Below, piece after piece: positions 26,104 through 34,916 of a DNA stretch of 64,000 bases; positions within the stretch are counted from its first letter, which is position 1; the number at the start of each line of letters is the position of its first letter. The position numbers were made by a program, and so were the translations under genes. The notes under the pieces are model-generated. The model was not told where the DNA came from. It ran no database searches and worked only from the letters and a program-made list of their open reading frames with translations. This DNA is from Bacillota bacterium (GTDB lineage Bacteria > Bacillota > Negativicutes > Sporomusales > UBA7701). Location of the stretch: NCBI GenBank assembly GCA_023415775.1, contig JAEZJM010000003.1:62001-126000 (forward strand), written 5' to 3'.

Positions 26104-26925
26104 ATGCGCCGCCGCCTCATCCCACTCATCCTCATACTCGTATTTCTCTGCCAGACCGTCGCCCTGGCCGCGCCGCCGCCTCCCAAGGTCGACGCCGAAG
26201 CGGCCGTGCTCATGGTCGCCGGCACCAGGCGGATACTGTACGCCATCAACCCCGACGCCATCATGTATCCGGCCAGCACCACCAAAATCATGACCGCCCT
26301 CGTCGCCCTCGAACGGGGCAAACCCGATTCCGTCGTCACTGTCAGCAGCCGCGCCGCGGGCTGCGAGGGATCCAGCCTGGAGCTTCGGGCCGGCGACCGG
26401 CTGAATTTCCGCGACCTGCTCTACGGCATGATGCTCGTCTCAGGCAACGACGCTTCCGAAGCCGTCGCCGAACACATCGCCGGCTCAGTGCCCGCCTTCG
26501 TGGAAATGATGAACTCCAGGACCCAGCAGATGGGCCTTATCAACACCCACTTCGCCAACCCTCACGGCCTGCCCGACCCCAACAACCACTACAGCTCCGC
26601 CAAAGACCTGGCCCTCATAACCGCCCAGGCGCTGCAGAACCCGGAATTCGCCAGAATCGTCGCCACCCGCGACTACGCCGTCCCCTTCAAAAACCGCGGC
26701 TCTGTCAGCGTCAGCAACACCAACAAATTCCTCAGGTCCTACCCCGGAGCCAGCGGCGTCAAAACAGGCTACACCCAGGCGGCCGGCGACTGTCTCGTCG
26801 CTTCGGCCAGGCGCGGCGGCGTCCAGCTCATCGTCGTGCTGCTCAATGATGATGAGAGGTGGGGAGATGCCGCAAAGCTCCTCGACTATGGGTTTGCGGC
26901 TATTGCTGCCGGGGCGGGCCGCTGA
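26104..26925 (+). CDS. D-alanyl-D-alanine carboxypeptidase (PBP5/DacF type)
   Basis: A 273-aa serine DD-carboxypeptidase with a signal peptide (cleavage near ALAA). The catalytic motifs are ASTTK (Ser-x-x-Lys), SGN and GVKTGYT. It trims the terminal D-Ala of peptidoglycan stem peptides. The usual C-terminal beta domain of PBP5 is absent, as in shorter DacF-like enzymes of spore formers. The final residues GAGR and the stop codon are encoded within the left end of a repeat element, so the C-terminus was probably changed by that insertion. Confidence 0.9.
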   Translation: MRRRLIPLILILVFLCQTVALAAPPPPKVDAEAAVLMVAGTRRILYAINPDAIMYPASTTKIMTALVALERGKPDSVVTVSSRAAGCEGSSLELRAGDRLNFRDLLYGMMLVSGNDASEAVAEHIAGSVPAFVEMMNSRTQQMGLINTHFANPHGLPDPNNHYSSAKDLALITAQALQNPEFARIVATRDYAVPFKNRGSVSVSNTNKFLRSYPGASGVKTGYTQAAGDCLVASARRGGVQLIVVLLNDDERWGDAAKLLDYGFAAIAAGAGR

Positions 26926-27035
26926 TAGCCCCCATCTGCGGCGTTGCTCCTCAGAGCGCTTGCTAGCGTACGCTCGAGTACGCTAGCAAGCGCTCTTCCG
27001 GTGCGCCTTGCATCTGGAGGCTCTGAGCGGCCCGC
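26914..27035. repeat. Intergenic inverted-repeat element, copy C (short form)
   Basis: 122 bp bounded by GCGGGCCGCT and AGCGGCCCGC. The centre holds GCGCTTGCTAGCGTACGCTC followed by its near-perfect complement, so the whole element is almost one long palindrome. It overlaps the last codons and stop of the carboxypeptidase gene. Confidence 0.85.
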
Positions 27036-27054
27036 GCACTAATCAAAAGAACGG

Positions 27055-27080
27055 AGCGGGCGAGAAATCGCCCGCTTTTC
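27055..27080 (+). terminator. Terminator after the carboxypeptidase gene and repeat C
   Basis: AGCGGGCG/CGCCCGCT stem (27055-27062 with 27069-27076) and a TTTTC tail. Confidence 0.7.
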
Positions 27081-27174
27081 GTCTGCCAATTATTACTTTG
27101 CCGGCGACAAAAAGGAAACGGCTCGACTAGTGTCAAATAAAGTGGAAATAACGTACGGAAGGGTGGGGGAGAGG

Positions 27175-28101
27175 ATGCGCTGGCTCATCGGCATCGACGG
27201 CGGCGGCACCAAGACGGTAGCCTGCGCCGCCGACCTTTCCGGCCGCCTGCTGGCCAGGACGGAAAAAGGCGCCGCCAACTACCACATCATCGGCCTGCCC
27301 GCCTTCGCCGCCCTCGTCGCCGGCATCATCGACGACCTGGCCCGCGCCGCCGGCTTCGACAGGGCGGACCTCGCCCTCGTCAGCCTCGGGCTGGCCGGCG
27401 CCGACCGCGACCGTGACCGCCGGCTCCTCCGCGACGCCCTGGTCGATATGGGCTGCCCCTGCCTGGTGAACAGCGACGCCCGCATCGCCCTCGCCGCCGG
27501 GCTGGGAGACAGGGGAGAAGGCATCGTTCTCATCGCCGGCACAGGCTCCATCGCCTACGGGCGCACCAGCGGCGGCGAGATCATCCGCGCCGGCGGCTGG
27601 GGCCACCTCGTCAGCGACGAAGGCAGCGGCTACGACATAGGCCGCCAGGCCATCGCCCGCGGCCTCAAAGCCGCCGAAGGGCGAGACATCCCCTCGCCCC
27701 TCCTCGAACGGATCATTGCCCGCCTCGGCGTGGCCGACATCGCCGGCCTCATCGCCTTCATCTACAGCCCCACCGCCGCCAAAGCCGATATCGCTTCCCT
27801 CGCAACCACGGTCGCCGACGCCGCCGCGGAAGGCGACGCACTTGCCGCCGCTATCCTCGCCGACGCCGCCGTCGAACTCGCCGGCCTCGTCTGCTCGGTC
27901 ATCGCCCGCGGTTTTCCCGGCCCCGGCCCGGTGCCTGTGGCCGCCTACGGCGGCCTTCTGCTCGGCAACCCTGGCCTGACGAGTCGCCTGGCCGACCTGC
28001 TCGCCGGCCAGGCCGAACTACTCCCCCCTGGGGCAGAGCCGGTTATGGGAGCCCTAAAAATTGGATATGACTATCTTAGTGCTGGCAAAACTGGCGACTA
28101 G
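27175..28101 (+). CDS. BadF/BadG-type ATPase, probable N-acetylglucosamine/muramic acid kinase
   Basis: A 308-aa ASKHA-fold kinase of the BadF/BadG/BcrA/BcrD family. The phosphate-1 motif IGIDGGGTKT opens the protein. GLAGADRDRD, the LIAGTGSIAYG phosphate-2 motif and the GGWGHLVSDEGSGYDIG loop match the GlcNAc-kinase branch. The ATG at 27175 has GGGGGAGAGG. The GTG at 27130 lacks a ribosome site. It lies 65 bases before murQ, so it probably phosphorylates GlcNAc or a MurNAc-derived sugar in wall recycling. Confidence 0.82.
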   Translation: MRWLIGIDGGGTKTVACAADLSGRLLARTEKGAANYHIIGLPAFAALVAGIIDDLARAAGFDRADLALVSLGLAGADRDRDRRLLRDALVDMGCPCLVNSDARIALAAGLGDRGEGIVLIAGTGSIAYGRTSGGEIIRAGGWGHLVSDEGSGYDIGRQAIARGLKAAEGRDIPSPLLERIIARLGVADIAGLIAFIYSPTAAKADIASLATTVADAAAEGDALAAAILADAAVELAGLVCSVIARGFPGPGPVPVAAYGGLLLGNPGLTSRLADLLAGQAELLPPGAEPVMGALKIGYDYLSAGKTGD

Positions 28102-28166
28102 CGAGCGGACACCCCTCCGAAGCCTCTGGCCGCCTGTTGGGAAGTACTAATCTGAGAGGTACATAT

Positions 28167-29075
28167 ATGCTCTTCAACTTCGACGACATCCTCACCGAAC
28201 AGCCCAACCCCGCCACCGCCGACATCGACCGCCTCTCCACCGCCGACATCCTGCGCCTCGTCAACGACGAGGACAAAACCGTCGCCTTCGCGGTCGAAAA
28301 AGAGCTGCCTGCCATCGCCACCGCCGTCGACGCCATCGTCGCCGCCCTGAAAAGCGGCGGCCGGCTCGTCTACATCGGCGCGGGCACCAGCGGCCGGCTC
28401 GGCGTCCTCGACGCCGCCGAATGCCCGCCCACCTTCGGCACCGATCCCGGTCTCGTCGTCGGTCTCATCGCTGGCGGCGAAAAAGCCCTAACCAGATCGG
28501 CCGAAGGGGTCGAAGACGACGCCGGCGCAGCCGTCGGCCAGCTCCGCCAGATCGACTTCGCCGCCGCCGATGTTCTTGTGGGCATCGCCGCCAGCGGCCG
28601 GACGCCCTACGTCGTCGCCGGCCTCGAATACGCCAACAGGCTCGGCGCCTTCACCGTCGCCGTCTGCTCCACCCCCGGCGCGGCGGTCGCCGGCGCCGCC
28701 CGCCTGGCAATAACGCCCCTCGTCGGCCCCGAGGTCATCGCCGGTTCCACCCGACTCAAGGCCGGCACCGCCGCCAAACTCGTCCTCAACATGCTCACCA
28801 CCGCCGCCATGGTCAAGCTCGGCAAAGTATACGGCAACCGCATGGTCGACCTCAAACCCACCAACGTCAAACTGTGGGAGAGGGCCAAACGCATCGTCGC
28901 CGAAGCCGCCGGCGTCTCCAAAAAAGAAGCCGAAGACGCCCTCAACCTCTGCGGACACAACGCCAAAACCGCCATCGTCATGCTCAAGACCGGCTGCTCA
29001 GCCGAAGAAGCCGAGCGGCGGCTTAAAGATGCGGATGGCTTCGTAGCCAAGGCGATAGAAATAGAAAAACTATAA
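28167..29075 (+). CDS. murQ: N-acetylmuramic acid 6-phosphate etherase
   Basis: A 302-aa SIS-domain enzyme that splits the lactyl ether of MurNAc-6-phosphate, yielding GlcNAc-6-phosphate and D-lactate. It opens with the family pattern LTEQPNPATADID. Also visible are YIGAGTSGRLGVLDAAECPPTFG, GIAASGRTPYV, and the conserved ITPLVGPEVIAGSTRLKAGTA stretch. A C-terminal UBA-like helical segment follows. The ATG at 28167 is preceded by GAGAGG; an upstream in-frame ATG is less likely. It joins the kinase upstream and the PTS/NamZ genes downstream in an amino-sugar salvage group. Confidence 0.95.
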   Translation: MLFNFDDILTEQPNPATADIDRLSTADILRLVNDEDKTVAFAVEKELPAIATAVDAIVAALKSGGRLVYIGAGTSGRLGVLDAAECPPTFGTDPGLVVGLIAGGEKALTRSAEGVEDDAGAAVGQLRQIDFAAADVLVGIAASGRTPYVVAGLEYANRLGAFTVAVCSTPGAAVAGAARLAITPLVGPEVIAGSTRLKAGTAAKLVLNMLTTAAMVKLGKVYGNRMVDLKPTNVKLWERAKRIVAEAAGVSKKEAEDALNLCGHNAKTAIVMLKTGCSAEEAERRLKDADGFVAKAIEIEKL

Positions 29076-29085
29076 TGAATTTTGC

Positions 29086-29225
29086 GAGGCTGCTTAGAAG
29101 GCTCCAGATGCACGTCCTGATTACACTGGTCTTATCAGCGCATTTTGCCTTATGGTGAAAGTCGGTACGATTAGTGTGCGGGGCGCACCGGCGCAACGCC
29201 GCAGATGGACCTTATAAGCGGCCTC
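29086..29225. repeat. Intergenic inverted-repeat element, copy H (divergent, opposite orientation)
   Basis: 140 bp with ends GAGGCTGCTTAGAAGG and CCTTATAAGCGGCCTC. Read in reverse it starts CATCTGCGGCGTTGCG like the other copies. Its interior (CACGTCCTGATTA, TTATCAGCG, GTGCGGGGCGCACCG) is shared only with copy I. It lies between murQ and the PTS operon and could affect their co-expression. Confidence 0.75.
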
Positions 29226-29238
29226 CCCTGGAGGAAAA

Positions 29239-29544
29239 ATGAAAATTTTATTAGTCTGTTCAGGCGGCATGTCCACCGCCATCGTCGTCAAAGCCATCGA
29301 ACAACAGGCCGCCAAAACCGGCCGCGTCCTCACCGTCAGATCGGTCGGCAGCGGCGAATTCGCCGACACCGTCAAAGGCGGCTGGGACATCGCCCTCGTC
29401 GCCCCCCAGGTCCGCCACCGCCTTGCCGAATTCCAGGCCGCCGCCGCCGAAGCCGGCGTGCCTGTCGCCCTCATCCCCCCCCAGGGGTACAGCCCCCTCG
29501 GCGGGGCCGTCATCCTCGCTGAAGTGGACAAGATCTTAAGCTAA
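29239..29544 (+). CDS. chbB: PTS lactose/cellobiose-family EIIB component
   Basis: A 101-aa phosphocarrier whose phosphorylated Cys is residue 7 in ILLVCSGGMST, the standard site of the chitobiose/cellobiose EIIB family. It passes phosphate from EIIA to the incoming disaccharide at EIIC. GGAGGAAAA precedes the ATG. The order EIIB-EIIC-EIIA-GH4-ChbG equals the E. coli chb operon without its regulator, so the symbol is by analogy. Confidence 0.85.
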   Translation: MKILLVCSGGMSTAIVVKAIEQQAAKTGRVLTVRSVGSGEFADTVKGGWDIALVAPQVRHRLAEFQAAAAEAGVPVALIPPQGYSPLGGAVILAEVDKILS

Positions 29545-29557
29545 CACAGGAGGGTCC

Positions 29558-30814
29558 ATGGATAAAATCTTCGCCTGGCTGGACCGCAACCTCATCCCCT
29601 TCATGACCAGGCTCTCCGAGCAGCGGCACCTCAGAGCCGTGCGCGACGGCATCATCTCCACCATCCCCCTCATCATCGTCGGCAGCTTCTTCCTCATCAT
29701 CGCCTTCCCGCCCGTGCCCGCCCTCGCCGCCCTCGTCAAGCCCTACGCCGCTCAGATCTTGCTGCCCTTCCGCCTCACCATGGGTCTCATGGCCCTCTAC
29801 GCCGCCCACAGCATCGGCTACCACCTCGCCAAATCCTACAAACTCGACGGCGTCGCCGGCGGCACCCTCGCCCTCGCCGCCTTCCTCCTCACCAGCCTGC
29901 CGGTCGCCATCGAAGGCAAAGGGCTTGCCCTCCTCATGGAAAACCTCGGCGGCGGCGGCATGTTCGTCGCCATTATCATGGCCATCGTCGCCGTCGAAAT
30001 CCTCCGCTTCGCCAAAGAGAAAAAGATCACCATCCGCATGCCCGAAGGCGTCCCCGATTCGGTCGCCCGCTCCTTCGAAGCCCTCGTCCCAGCCGGCATC
30101 ATCATCCCCGTCGTCTGGGCCGTCCGCCACCTGGCAGGCTTCGACATCCAGCACGCCGTCGCCCAGCTCTTCGCCCCCCTCGTCACCGCCGGCAACACCC
30201 TCGCCGGCGTCCTCGTCCCCATCATCCTCATCAGCCTCCTGTGGGCCACCGGCATCCACGGCGACTCAGTCGTCGGCACCGTCGCCCGGCCGGTGTGGCT
30301 CGTCCTCCTCGACCAGAACATCGCCGCCGCCGCCGCCGGCCAGCCCATCCCCAACATCGCTCCCGAGCCCTTCTTCCAGTGGTTCGTATTCATCGGCGGC
30401 TCCGGGGCCACCATCGGCCTCGTCTGCCTCATGATGCTCTCCAAATCCGCCTACCTGCGCGGCGTCGGCAAGGCGGCCTTCCTGCCCGGCGTCTGCAACA
30501 TCAACGAGCCGGTCATCTTCGGCGCCCCCATCATGCTCAACCCGCTCCTCGTCGTGCCCTTCGTCGCCGGGCCTGTGCTCATGGGCGTCGTCACCTGGTT
30601 CGCCATGAGCTTCGGCCTCGTCACAAAACCCTACATCCTCGTCCCCTGGACACTGCCCGCCCCCATCGGCGCCTACCTCGCCACCGGCGGCGACTGGCGG
30701 GCCATCGTGCTCGCCATGTTCAACATCGCCGTCGCCACCGTCCTCTATTACCCCTTCCTCAAGGCCTATGAACGCAAACTCCTCAAAGAGTCCGATCAGG
30801 AGGACAGCCAATGA
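29558..30814 (+). CDS. chbC: PTS lactose/cellobiose-family EIIC permease
   Basis: A 418-aa membrane component with about ten helices. It shows the family start (MDKIFAWLDRNLIPF), RAVRDGIISTIPLIIVGSFF, and the central ATGIHGDSVV and NINEPVIFGAPIMLNP segments, the latter being the conserved sugar-binding loop. It imports and phosphorylates a disaccharide. Its end overlaps the EIIA gene by 4 bases (ATGA). By operon context the substrate is likely N,N'-diacetylchitobiose or a MurNAc-containing disaccharide. Confidence 0.88.
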   Translation: MDKIFAWLDRNLIPFMTRLSEQRHLRAVRDGIISTIPLIIVGSFFLIIAFPPVPALAALVKPYAAQILLPFRLTMGLMALYAAHSIGYHLAKSYKLDGVAGGTLALAAFLLTSLPVAIEGKGLALLMENLGGGGMFVAIIMAIVAVEILRFAKEKKITIRMPEGVPDSVARSFEALVPAGIIIPVVWAVRHLAGFDIQHAVAQLFAPLVTAGNTLAGVLVPIILISLLWATGIHGDSVVGTVARPVWLVLLDQNIAAAAAGQPIPNIAPEPFFQWFVFIGGSGATIGLVCLMMLSKSAYLRGVGKAAFLPGVCNINEPVIFGAPIMLNPLLVVPFVAGPVLMGVVTWFAMSFGLVTKPYILVPWTLPAPIGAYLATGGDWRAIVLAMFNIAVATVLYYPFLKAYERKLLKESDQEDSQ

Positions 30815-31143
30815 CCGAAACTGTCATCTTCGAAATCATCCTTCATGCCGGCAACGCCCGCGCCGAAGCCTACGACGCCCTCGCCGCCGCCAAGGCGGGC
30901 GACTTCGCCAAAGCCGCCGACCACCTGAAGAGGGCGGAGGAGGAGGTCGGCGTCGCCCACCGCGCCCAGGCCGACACCATCCAGCGCGAAGCCGCCGGCG
31001 AGAAGCAGGACATATCCCTGCTCTTCGTCCACGCCCAGGACCATCTCATGACCGCCATTGCCGAGAAAAACCTCATCAGCCATATGATCGACCAGGAAAA
31101 AACCATCCGCGAGCTCGTCGCCCGCCTCGAGGCGCTGCGATGA
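30811..31143 (+). CDS. chbA: PTS lactose/cellobiose-family EIIA component
   Basis: A 110-aa helical protein. The phosphorylated His is most likely residue 78 in FVHAQDHLMTA, the equivalent of His78 in lactose EIIA. It accepts phosphate from HPr, which is encoded 2 kb downstream, and gives it to EIIB. It is coupled to EIIC and to the GH4 gene by 4-base overlaps at both ends. Confidence 0.88.
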   Translation: MTETVIFEIILHAGNARAEAYDALAAAKAGDFAKAADHLKRAEEEVGVAHRAQADTIQREAAGEKQDISLLFVHAQDHLMTAIAEKNLISHMIDQEKTIRELVARLEALR

Positions 31144-32483
31144 ACAGCCTCAAAGTCGCCGTCATCGGCGGCGGCTCCAGCTACACCCCCGAACTCGTCG
31201 ACGGCCTCCTCCGCCGCGCCGGCGAACTGCCGGTCGCCGAACTGTGGCTCGCCGACATCCCCGCCGGCGAAGAAAAGCTCGCCGTCGTCGCCGACCTTGC
31301 CCGGCGCATGGCCGCACGGGCCGGCTCCGCCATGACTGTGCATACCACCCTCGACCGGCATCAGGCCCTTGACGGCACCCATTACATCGTCACCCAGATC
31401 CGCGTCGGCGGCCTCGCCGCCCGCGTCCGCGACGAACGCATCCCCCTCAAATACGGCGTCCTCGGCCAGGAGACAGTCGGCCCCGGCGGCTTCGCCAACG
31501 CGCTGCGCACCGTCCCGGTCATCCTCGATATCTGCCGCGATATCGAAGCTCTCTGCCCCGACGCCTGGCTCATCAACTTCGCCAATCCCGCCGGCCTCGT
31601 CACCGAAGCCGTCCTCGGCCACAGCGCCGTAAAATGCATCGGCCTCTGCAACGTCCCCATCAACATGGTCATGACCGCCGCCAAACTCCTCGGCGCCGAT
31701 CCGGCCGACGTCGCCATCGACTTCGCCGGGCTCAATCACCTCGTCTGGGGCCGCGCCGTCCGCCTCAAAGGTAAAGACGTCACCGGCGTCATCCTCGACA
31801 AGCTCGCCGACGGCGCCGCCCTCACCATGAACAACATCCCCGACCTCAAATGGGACGCCGCCTTCCTTAAAAAGCTCGGCATGGTCCCCAGCCCCTACCA
31901 TCGCTACTACTACATGACCGACCGCCTCCTCGGCGAGGAACAGGCGGCTGCCGACCCCGGCGGGCCTGGCACCCGCGCCGAGCAGGTCCAGGCCGTCGAA
32001 GAAGCGCTCTTCGCCCGCTACCGCGACGAAAACCTCGCCGAGAAGCCGCCCGAACTGGAAAAGCGCGGCGGGGCATACTACTCCGAGGCCGCCGTCTCCC
32101 TCATCAGCGCCATCCATAATGACAAACGCGAAATTCACGCCGTCAACACCCGCAATAACGGCGCCATCGCCGGCCTCTCCGCCACCGCCGTCGTCGAAGT
32201 CAACTGCCGGGTGGGGAAGGGAGGAGCGACGCCCCTGCCGGTAGGCGACCTGCCCGCCGACGCCCTGCGCCTCGTACAGCAGGTCAAAGCGTACGAACGT
32301 CTCGCCATCGAGGCCGCCGTCGGCGGTGACCGCGCCACCGCCCTCGCCGCCCTGGCCGCCAACCCCCTTGTGCCCGCGGCGGCCGACACAGCCGGCCTGC
32401 TTGCCGAAATCCTCGACGCCAACCGCCAATACCTGCCCCTATTCCACGGGCAGCAAAGAACGGAGACACCATGCGCAGACTGA
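31140..32483 (+). CDS. chbF: Glycoside hydrolase family 4, 6-phospho-beta-glucosidase/chitobiase
   Basis: A 447-aa NAD- and metal-dependent hydrolase. The N-terminal VIGGGSSYTPELVDGLL NAD motif is diagnostic of GH4. GLCNVPINM carries the metal-binding Cys and GLNHLVWG the His. Members open phosphorylated disaccharides by an oxidation-elimination mechanism. ChbF of E. coli acts on mono-deacetylated chitobiose-6-phosphate. The ATG at 31140 overlaps the EIIA stop. Tight packing with ChbG (13-base overlap) supports the same pathway here. Confidence 0.9.
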   Translation: MNSLKVAVIGGGSSYTPELVDGLLRRAGELPVAELWLADIPAGEEKLAVVADLARRMAARAGSAMTVHTTLDRHQALDGTHYIVTQIRVGGLAARVRDERIPLKYGVLGQETVGPGGFANALRTVPVILDICRDIEALCPDAWLINFANPAGLVTEAVLGHSAVKCIGLCNVPINMVMTAAKLLGADPADVAIDFAGLNHLVWGRAVRLKGKDVTGVILDKLADGAALTMNNIPDLKWDAAFLKKLGMVPSPYHRYYYMTDRLLGEEQAAADPGGPGTRAEQVQAVEEALFARYRDENLAEKPPELEKRGGAYYSEAAVSLISAIHNDKREIHAVNTRNNGAIAGLSATAVVEVNCRVGKGGATPLPVGDLPADALRLVQQVKAYERLAIEAAVGGDRATALAALAANPLVPAAADTAGLLAEILDANRQYLPLFHGQQRTETPCAD

Positions 32484-33226
32484 TAATCAACGCCGACGAC
32501 CTCGGCCTCACCCCCGGCTGCAACCGGGGCATAATAAAAGCCATGACCGCCGGCCTCGTCAGCGACACCACCCTCATGGTCAACACCGCCCACACCGCCG
32601 AGGCCGTCGCCCTCCTCAAGGCCCACGGCCTTGCCGCCGGCCTTCACCTCAACCTCACCTACGGCCGCCCGCTCCTTGCCGGCGCCGACGTCGCCAGCCT
32701 CGTCGAACCGGACGGCGCTTTCCACCGCCCCGTAAACCGCGTCGTGGCCGTCTGCGAACCGCGCGAAGCCGAACGCGAGCTTACCGCCCAGGTCGAGAAA
32801 TTCCTTGCCGCCGGCCTCACCCTCACCCACCTCGACAGCCACCACCACGCCCATTCCTACCCCGAAATCCTCGATGTCGCCATCGGCCTTGCCCGACAGC
32901 TCGGCGTGCCCCTCCGCCAGACCGGCCCCGCCGTCCGCGCCCGCATCGTCGCCTTCGGCATCCCCACCCCCGACGCCTTCTCCGACGCCTTCTACGGCTC
33001 CGGCGCCACCGCGGACAACCTCCGGGCCATCATCCGCGCCCACTTGGGCGGCGTGCTCGAAATAATGTCCCACCCCGCGGAAGCCGACGACACCCTCGCG
33101 CAGACAAGCTCCTACAGCGCCGAGCGCCTGCGCGAACTCGCCATCCTCACCGACCCGGCCGTCAAAGACTTCCTCGCTGCCGAAGGCGTCGAACTCGTAA
33201 GCTTCGCCGCCCTTAAACAAGCATAA
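32471..33226 (+). CDS. chbG: ChbG/YdjC-family carbohydrate deacetylase
   Basis: A 251-aa deacetylase with the opening INADDLGLTPGCNRGI (metal Asp pair) and HLDSHHHAH. ChbG removes one acetyl group from phosphorylated chitobiose so that ChbF can cleave it. It overlaps the GH4 gene by 13 bases. Full length for the family. It is also called HpnK-like in some annotations, but the chb context makes the sugar role more likely. Confidence 0.88.
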   Translation: MRRLIINADDLGLTPGCNRGIIKAMTAGLVSDTTLMVNTAHTAEAVALLKAHGLAAGLHLNLTYGRPLLAGADVASLVEPDGAFHRPVNRVVAVCEPREAERELTAQVEKFLAAGLTLTHLDSHHHAHSYPEILDVAIGLARQLGVPLRQTGPAVRARIVAFGIPTPDAFSDAFYGSGATADNLRAIIRAHLGGVLEIMSHPAEADDTLAQTSSYSAERLRELAILTDPAVKDFLAAEGVELVSFAALKQA

Positions 33227-33237
33227 AGGAGCTCGAA

Positions 33238-33507
33238 ATGCGCGAACAGACCCTGCAAATAACCAATAAAATCGGCCTCCACGCCCGCCCGGCCGCCCTG
33301 CTCGTCAAAACCGCCGCCGCCTTCAAAAGCGACATCGCCCTCGTCAAAGGCGACAAAAACGTCAGCGCCAAAAGCATGCTCGCCGTCATGAGCGCCGGCA
33401 TCAAGGCCGGCGACACCATCACCGTCCGGGCTATGGGAGAAGACGAAGATGAAGCCCTGGCCGCCGTCGCGGCCCTTATCGAAGCCGATTTCCATGAAGG
33501 CCGTTGA
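33238..33507 (+). CDS. HPr phosphocarrier protein
   Basis: An 89-aa HPr. His15 in GLHARPAA is the phosphotransfer site from Enzyme I. Ser46 (in NVSAKSMLAV) is present, the regulatory site phosphorylated by HPr kinase in Firmicutes. It lies in the PTS operon 11 bases after chbG, with AAGGAG before the ATG. Enzyme I is not in the window, so HPr must work with an EI encoded elsewhere. It may be a dedicated copy for this operon. Confidence 0.92.
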   Translation: MREQTLQITNKIGLHARPAALLVKTAAAFKSDIALVKGDKNVSAKSMLAVMSAGIKAGDTITVRAMGEDEDEALAAVAALIEADFHEGR

Positions 33508-33544
33508 TAACCGCCCACCATCAAAACACACAGGAGGTACCCCA

Positions 33545-34798
33545 GTGCGCCAAAGCCGAAGCTTTCTCACGAAACTGACCGTCGTCCTTGCCGCGCTGCT
33601 CGTCATGCCTCTCTTCGGCAGCGGCTGCGCCAGCGCTCCGCCCGCCCCCGCCCCGGCGCGCGAGAGCGTCCGCCTCGGCATCGACAACATCGACAAACAC
33701 CTCGACCTGTTCAAGGGCAAACGGGTCGGACTCATCACCAATTCCACCGGCATCAACAGCAATTTCGAAAGCAGCGTCGACGTCCTCAAGGCCAAGGTAA
33801 ACCTCGTCGCCCTCTACGCCCCCGAGCACGGCATCCGCGGCGCCGTCAAAGCCGGCGACGACATCGGCTACGCCACCGACGCCAAGACCGGCCTGCCCAT
33901 TTACAGCCTCTACGGCGCCACCAAGAAGCCCACCCCCGACATGCTAGCGAATATTGACGTCCTCGCCTTCGACATTCAGGACATCGGCGCCCGCCCCTAC
34001 ACCTACATCTACACCATGGCCTACGCCATGCAGGCCGCCAAGGAAAACGGCAAAACCTTCGTCGTCCTCGACCGCCCCAACCCCGTCGGCGGCATGGTCG
34101 AAGGCGGACTGGTCAAATCCGGCTTCGAATCCTTCATCGGCATGTATCCCATCCCCCTGCGCCACGGCATGACCGTCGGCGAGCTCGCCCGCTACTTTAA
34201 CAAGGAATTCGCCATCGGCTGCGACCTCGCCGTCGTCCCCCTCACCGGCTGGACGCGCGACATGCACTGGGACGACACCGGCCTCCCTTGGGTCATGACC
34301 TCGCCCAACATCCCCACCCCCGACGCCGCCCTCGTTTACTCCGGCACAGGCATCTTCGGCGGCACCAATGTCTCTGAAGGCGTCGGCACCACCCGTCCCT
34401 TCGAACTCGTCGGCGCCACCTGGCTGAACGCCGAAGACCTCGCCGCCAAAATGAACGCCAAGGGCCTCCCCGGCGTCTACTTCCGTCCGGCCTATTTCAG
34501 CCCCCGCTTCGGCGGCAACACCGGCAAAACCCTCGGCGGCGTCCAGCTCCACATCACCGATCGCCACGCCTACCAGGCCGTCCGCACCGGCATAACCCTC
34601 CTCTACACCATCCAGGAAATCGGCGGCGACAACTTCGCCTTCGGCTTCCGCAGCTCCGGCGTCCCCTACATCGACCTCACCGTCGGCGACAACGGCCTCC
34701 GCCTCGGCCGCTACACCCTCACCGAACTTCTCGCCGAATGGGATAAGGAAGCACAACAATTCAAAGAGAAGGCTAAACCCTATTACCTCTACCAATAG
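33545..34798 (+). CDS. namZ: NamZ-type exo-beta-N-acetylmuramidase (DUF1343/GH171), lipoprotein
   Basis: A 417-aa exported protein of the former DUF1343 family, whose studied member NamZ releases MurNAc from the non-reducing end of wall fragments. It has a signal sequence with a Cys (FGSGCAS) that looks like a lipobox, then LGIDNIDKHLDLFKGKRVGLITNSTG, YAPEHGIRG, DIQDIGARPYTYIYTM and LDRPNPVGG, all characteristic. The GTG at 33545 follows AGGAGG; the longer ORF runs back through HPr. Its operon position links extracellular MurNAc release with the PTS, GH4 and, upstream, murQ. A strong terminator follows. Confidence 0.88.
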   Translation: MRQSRSFLTKLTVVLAALLVMPLFGSGCASAPPAPAPARESVRLGIDNIDKHLDLFKGKRVGLITNSTGINSNFESSVDVLKAKVNLVALYAPEHGIRGAVKAGDDIGYATDAKTGLPIYSLYGATKKPTPDMLANIDVLAFDIQDIGARPYTYIYTMAYAMQAAKENGKTFVVLDRPNPVGGMVEGGLVKSGFESFIGMYPIPLRHGMTVGELARYFNKEFAIGCDLAVVPLTGWTRDMHWDDTGLPWVMTSPNIPTPDAALVYSGTGIFGGTNVSEGVGTTRPFELVGATWLNAEDLAAKMNAKGLPGVYFRPAYFSPRFGGNTGKTLGGVQLHITDRHAYQAVRTGITLLYTIQEIGGDNFAFGFRSSGVPYIDLTVGDNGLRLGRYTLTELLAEWDKEAQQFKEKAKPYYLYQ

Positions 34799-34805
34799 AT
34801 AACGC

Positions 34806-34838
34806 AAAAAAAACGCCGGCAAAGCCGGCGCTTTTTTG
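34806..34838 (+). terminator. Terminator of the PTS/NamZ operon
   Basis: A perfect 7-bp CGCCGGC/GCCGGCG stem with an AAA loop, A-run before and TTTTTT after. Confidence 0.85.
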
Positions 34839-34916
34839 GTATTTATCCTTGTCCGCCGTCGCTATTGCGGCTAAAATGTGTATAATACGTATTTTGTTCT
34901 GCGAGGCATACCTGCC

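Noticed and set aside
29239..30814. PTS as a MurP-type MurNAc importer
   Set aside because: MurP is a glucose-superfamily EIIBC fusion; here separate lactose/cellobiose-type EIIB and EIIC with their own EIIA are encoded.
30870..32429. 519-codon minus-strand frame opposite the GH4 gene
   Set aside because: Shadow ORF with no recognisable motif; the plus strand carries three coupled PTS-operon genes.
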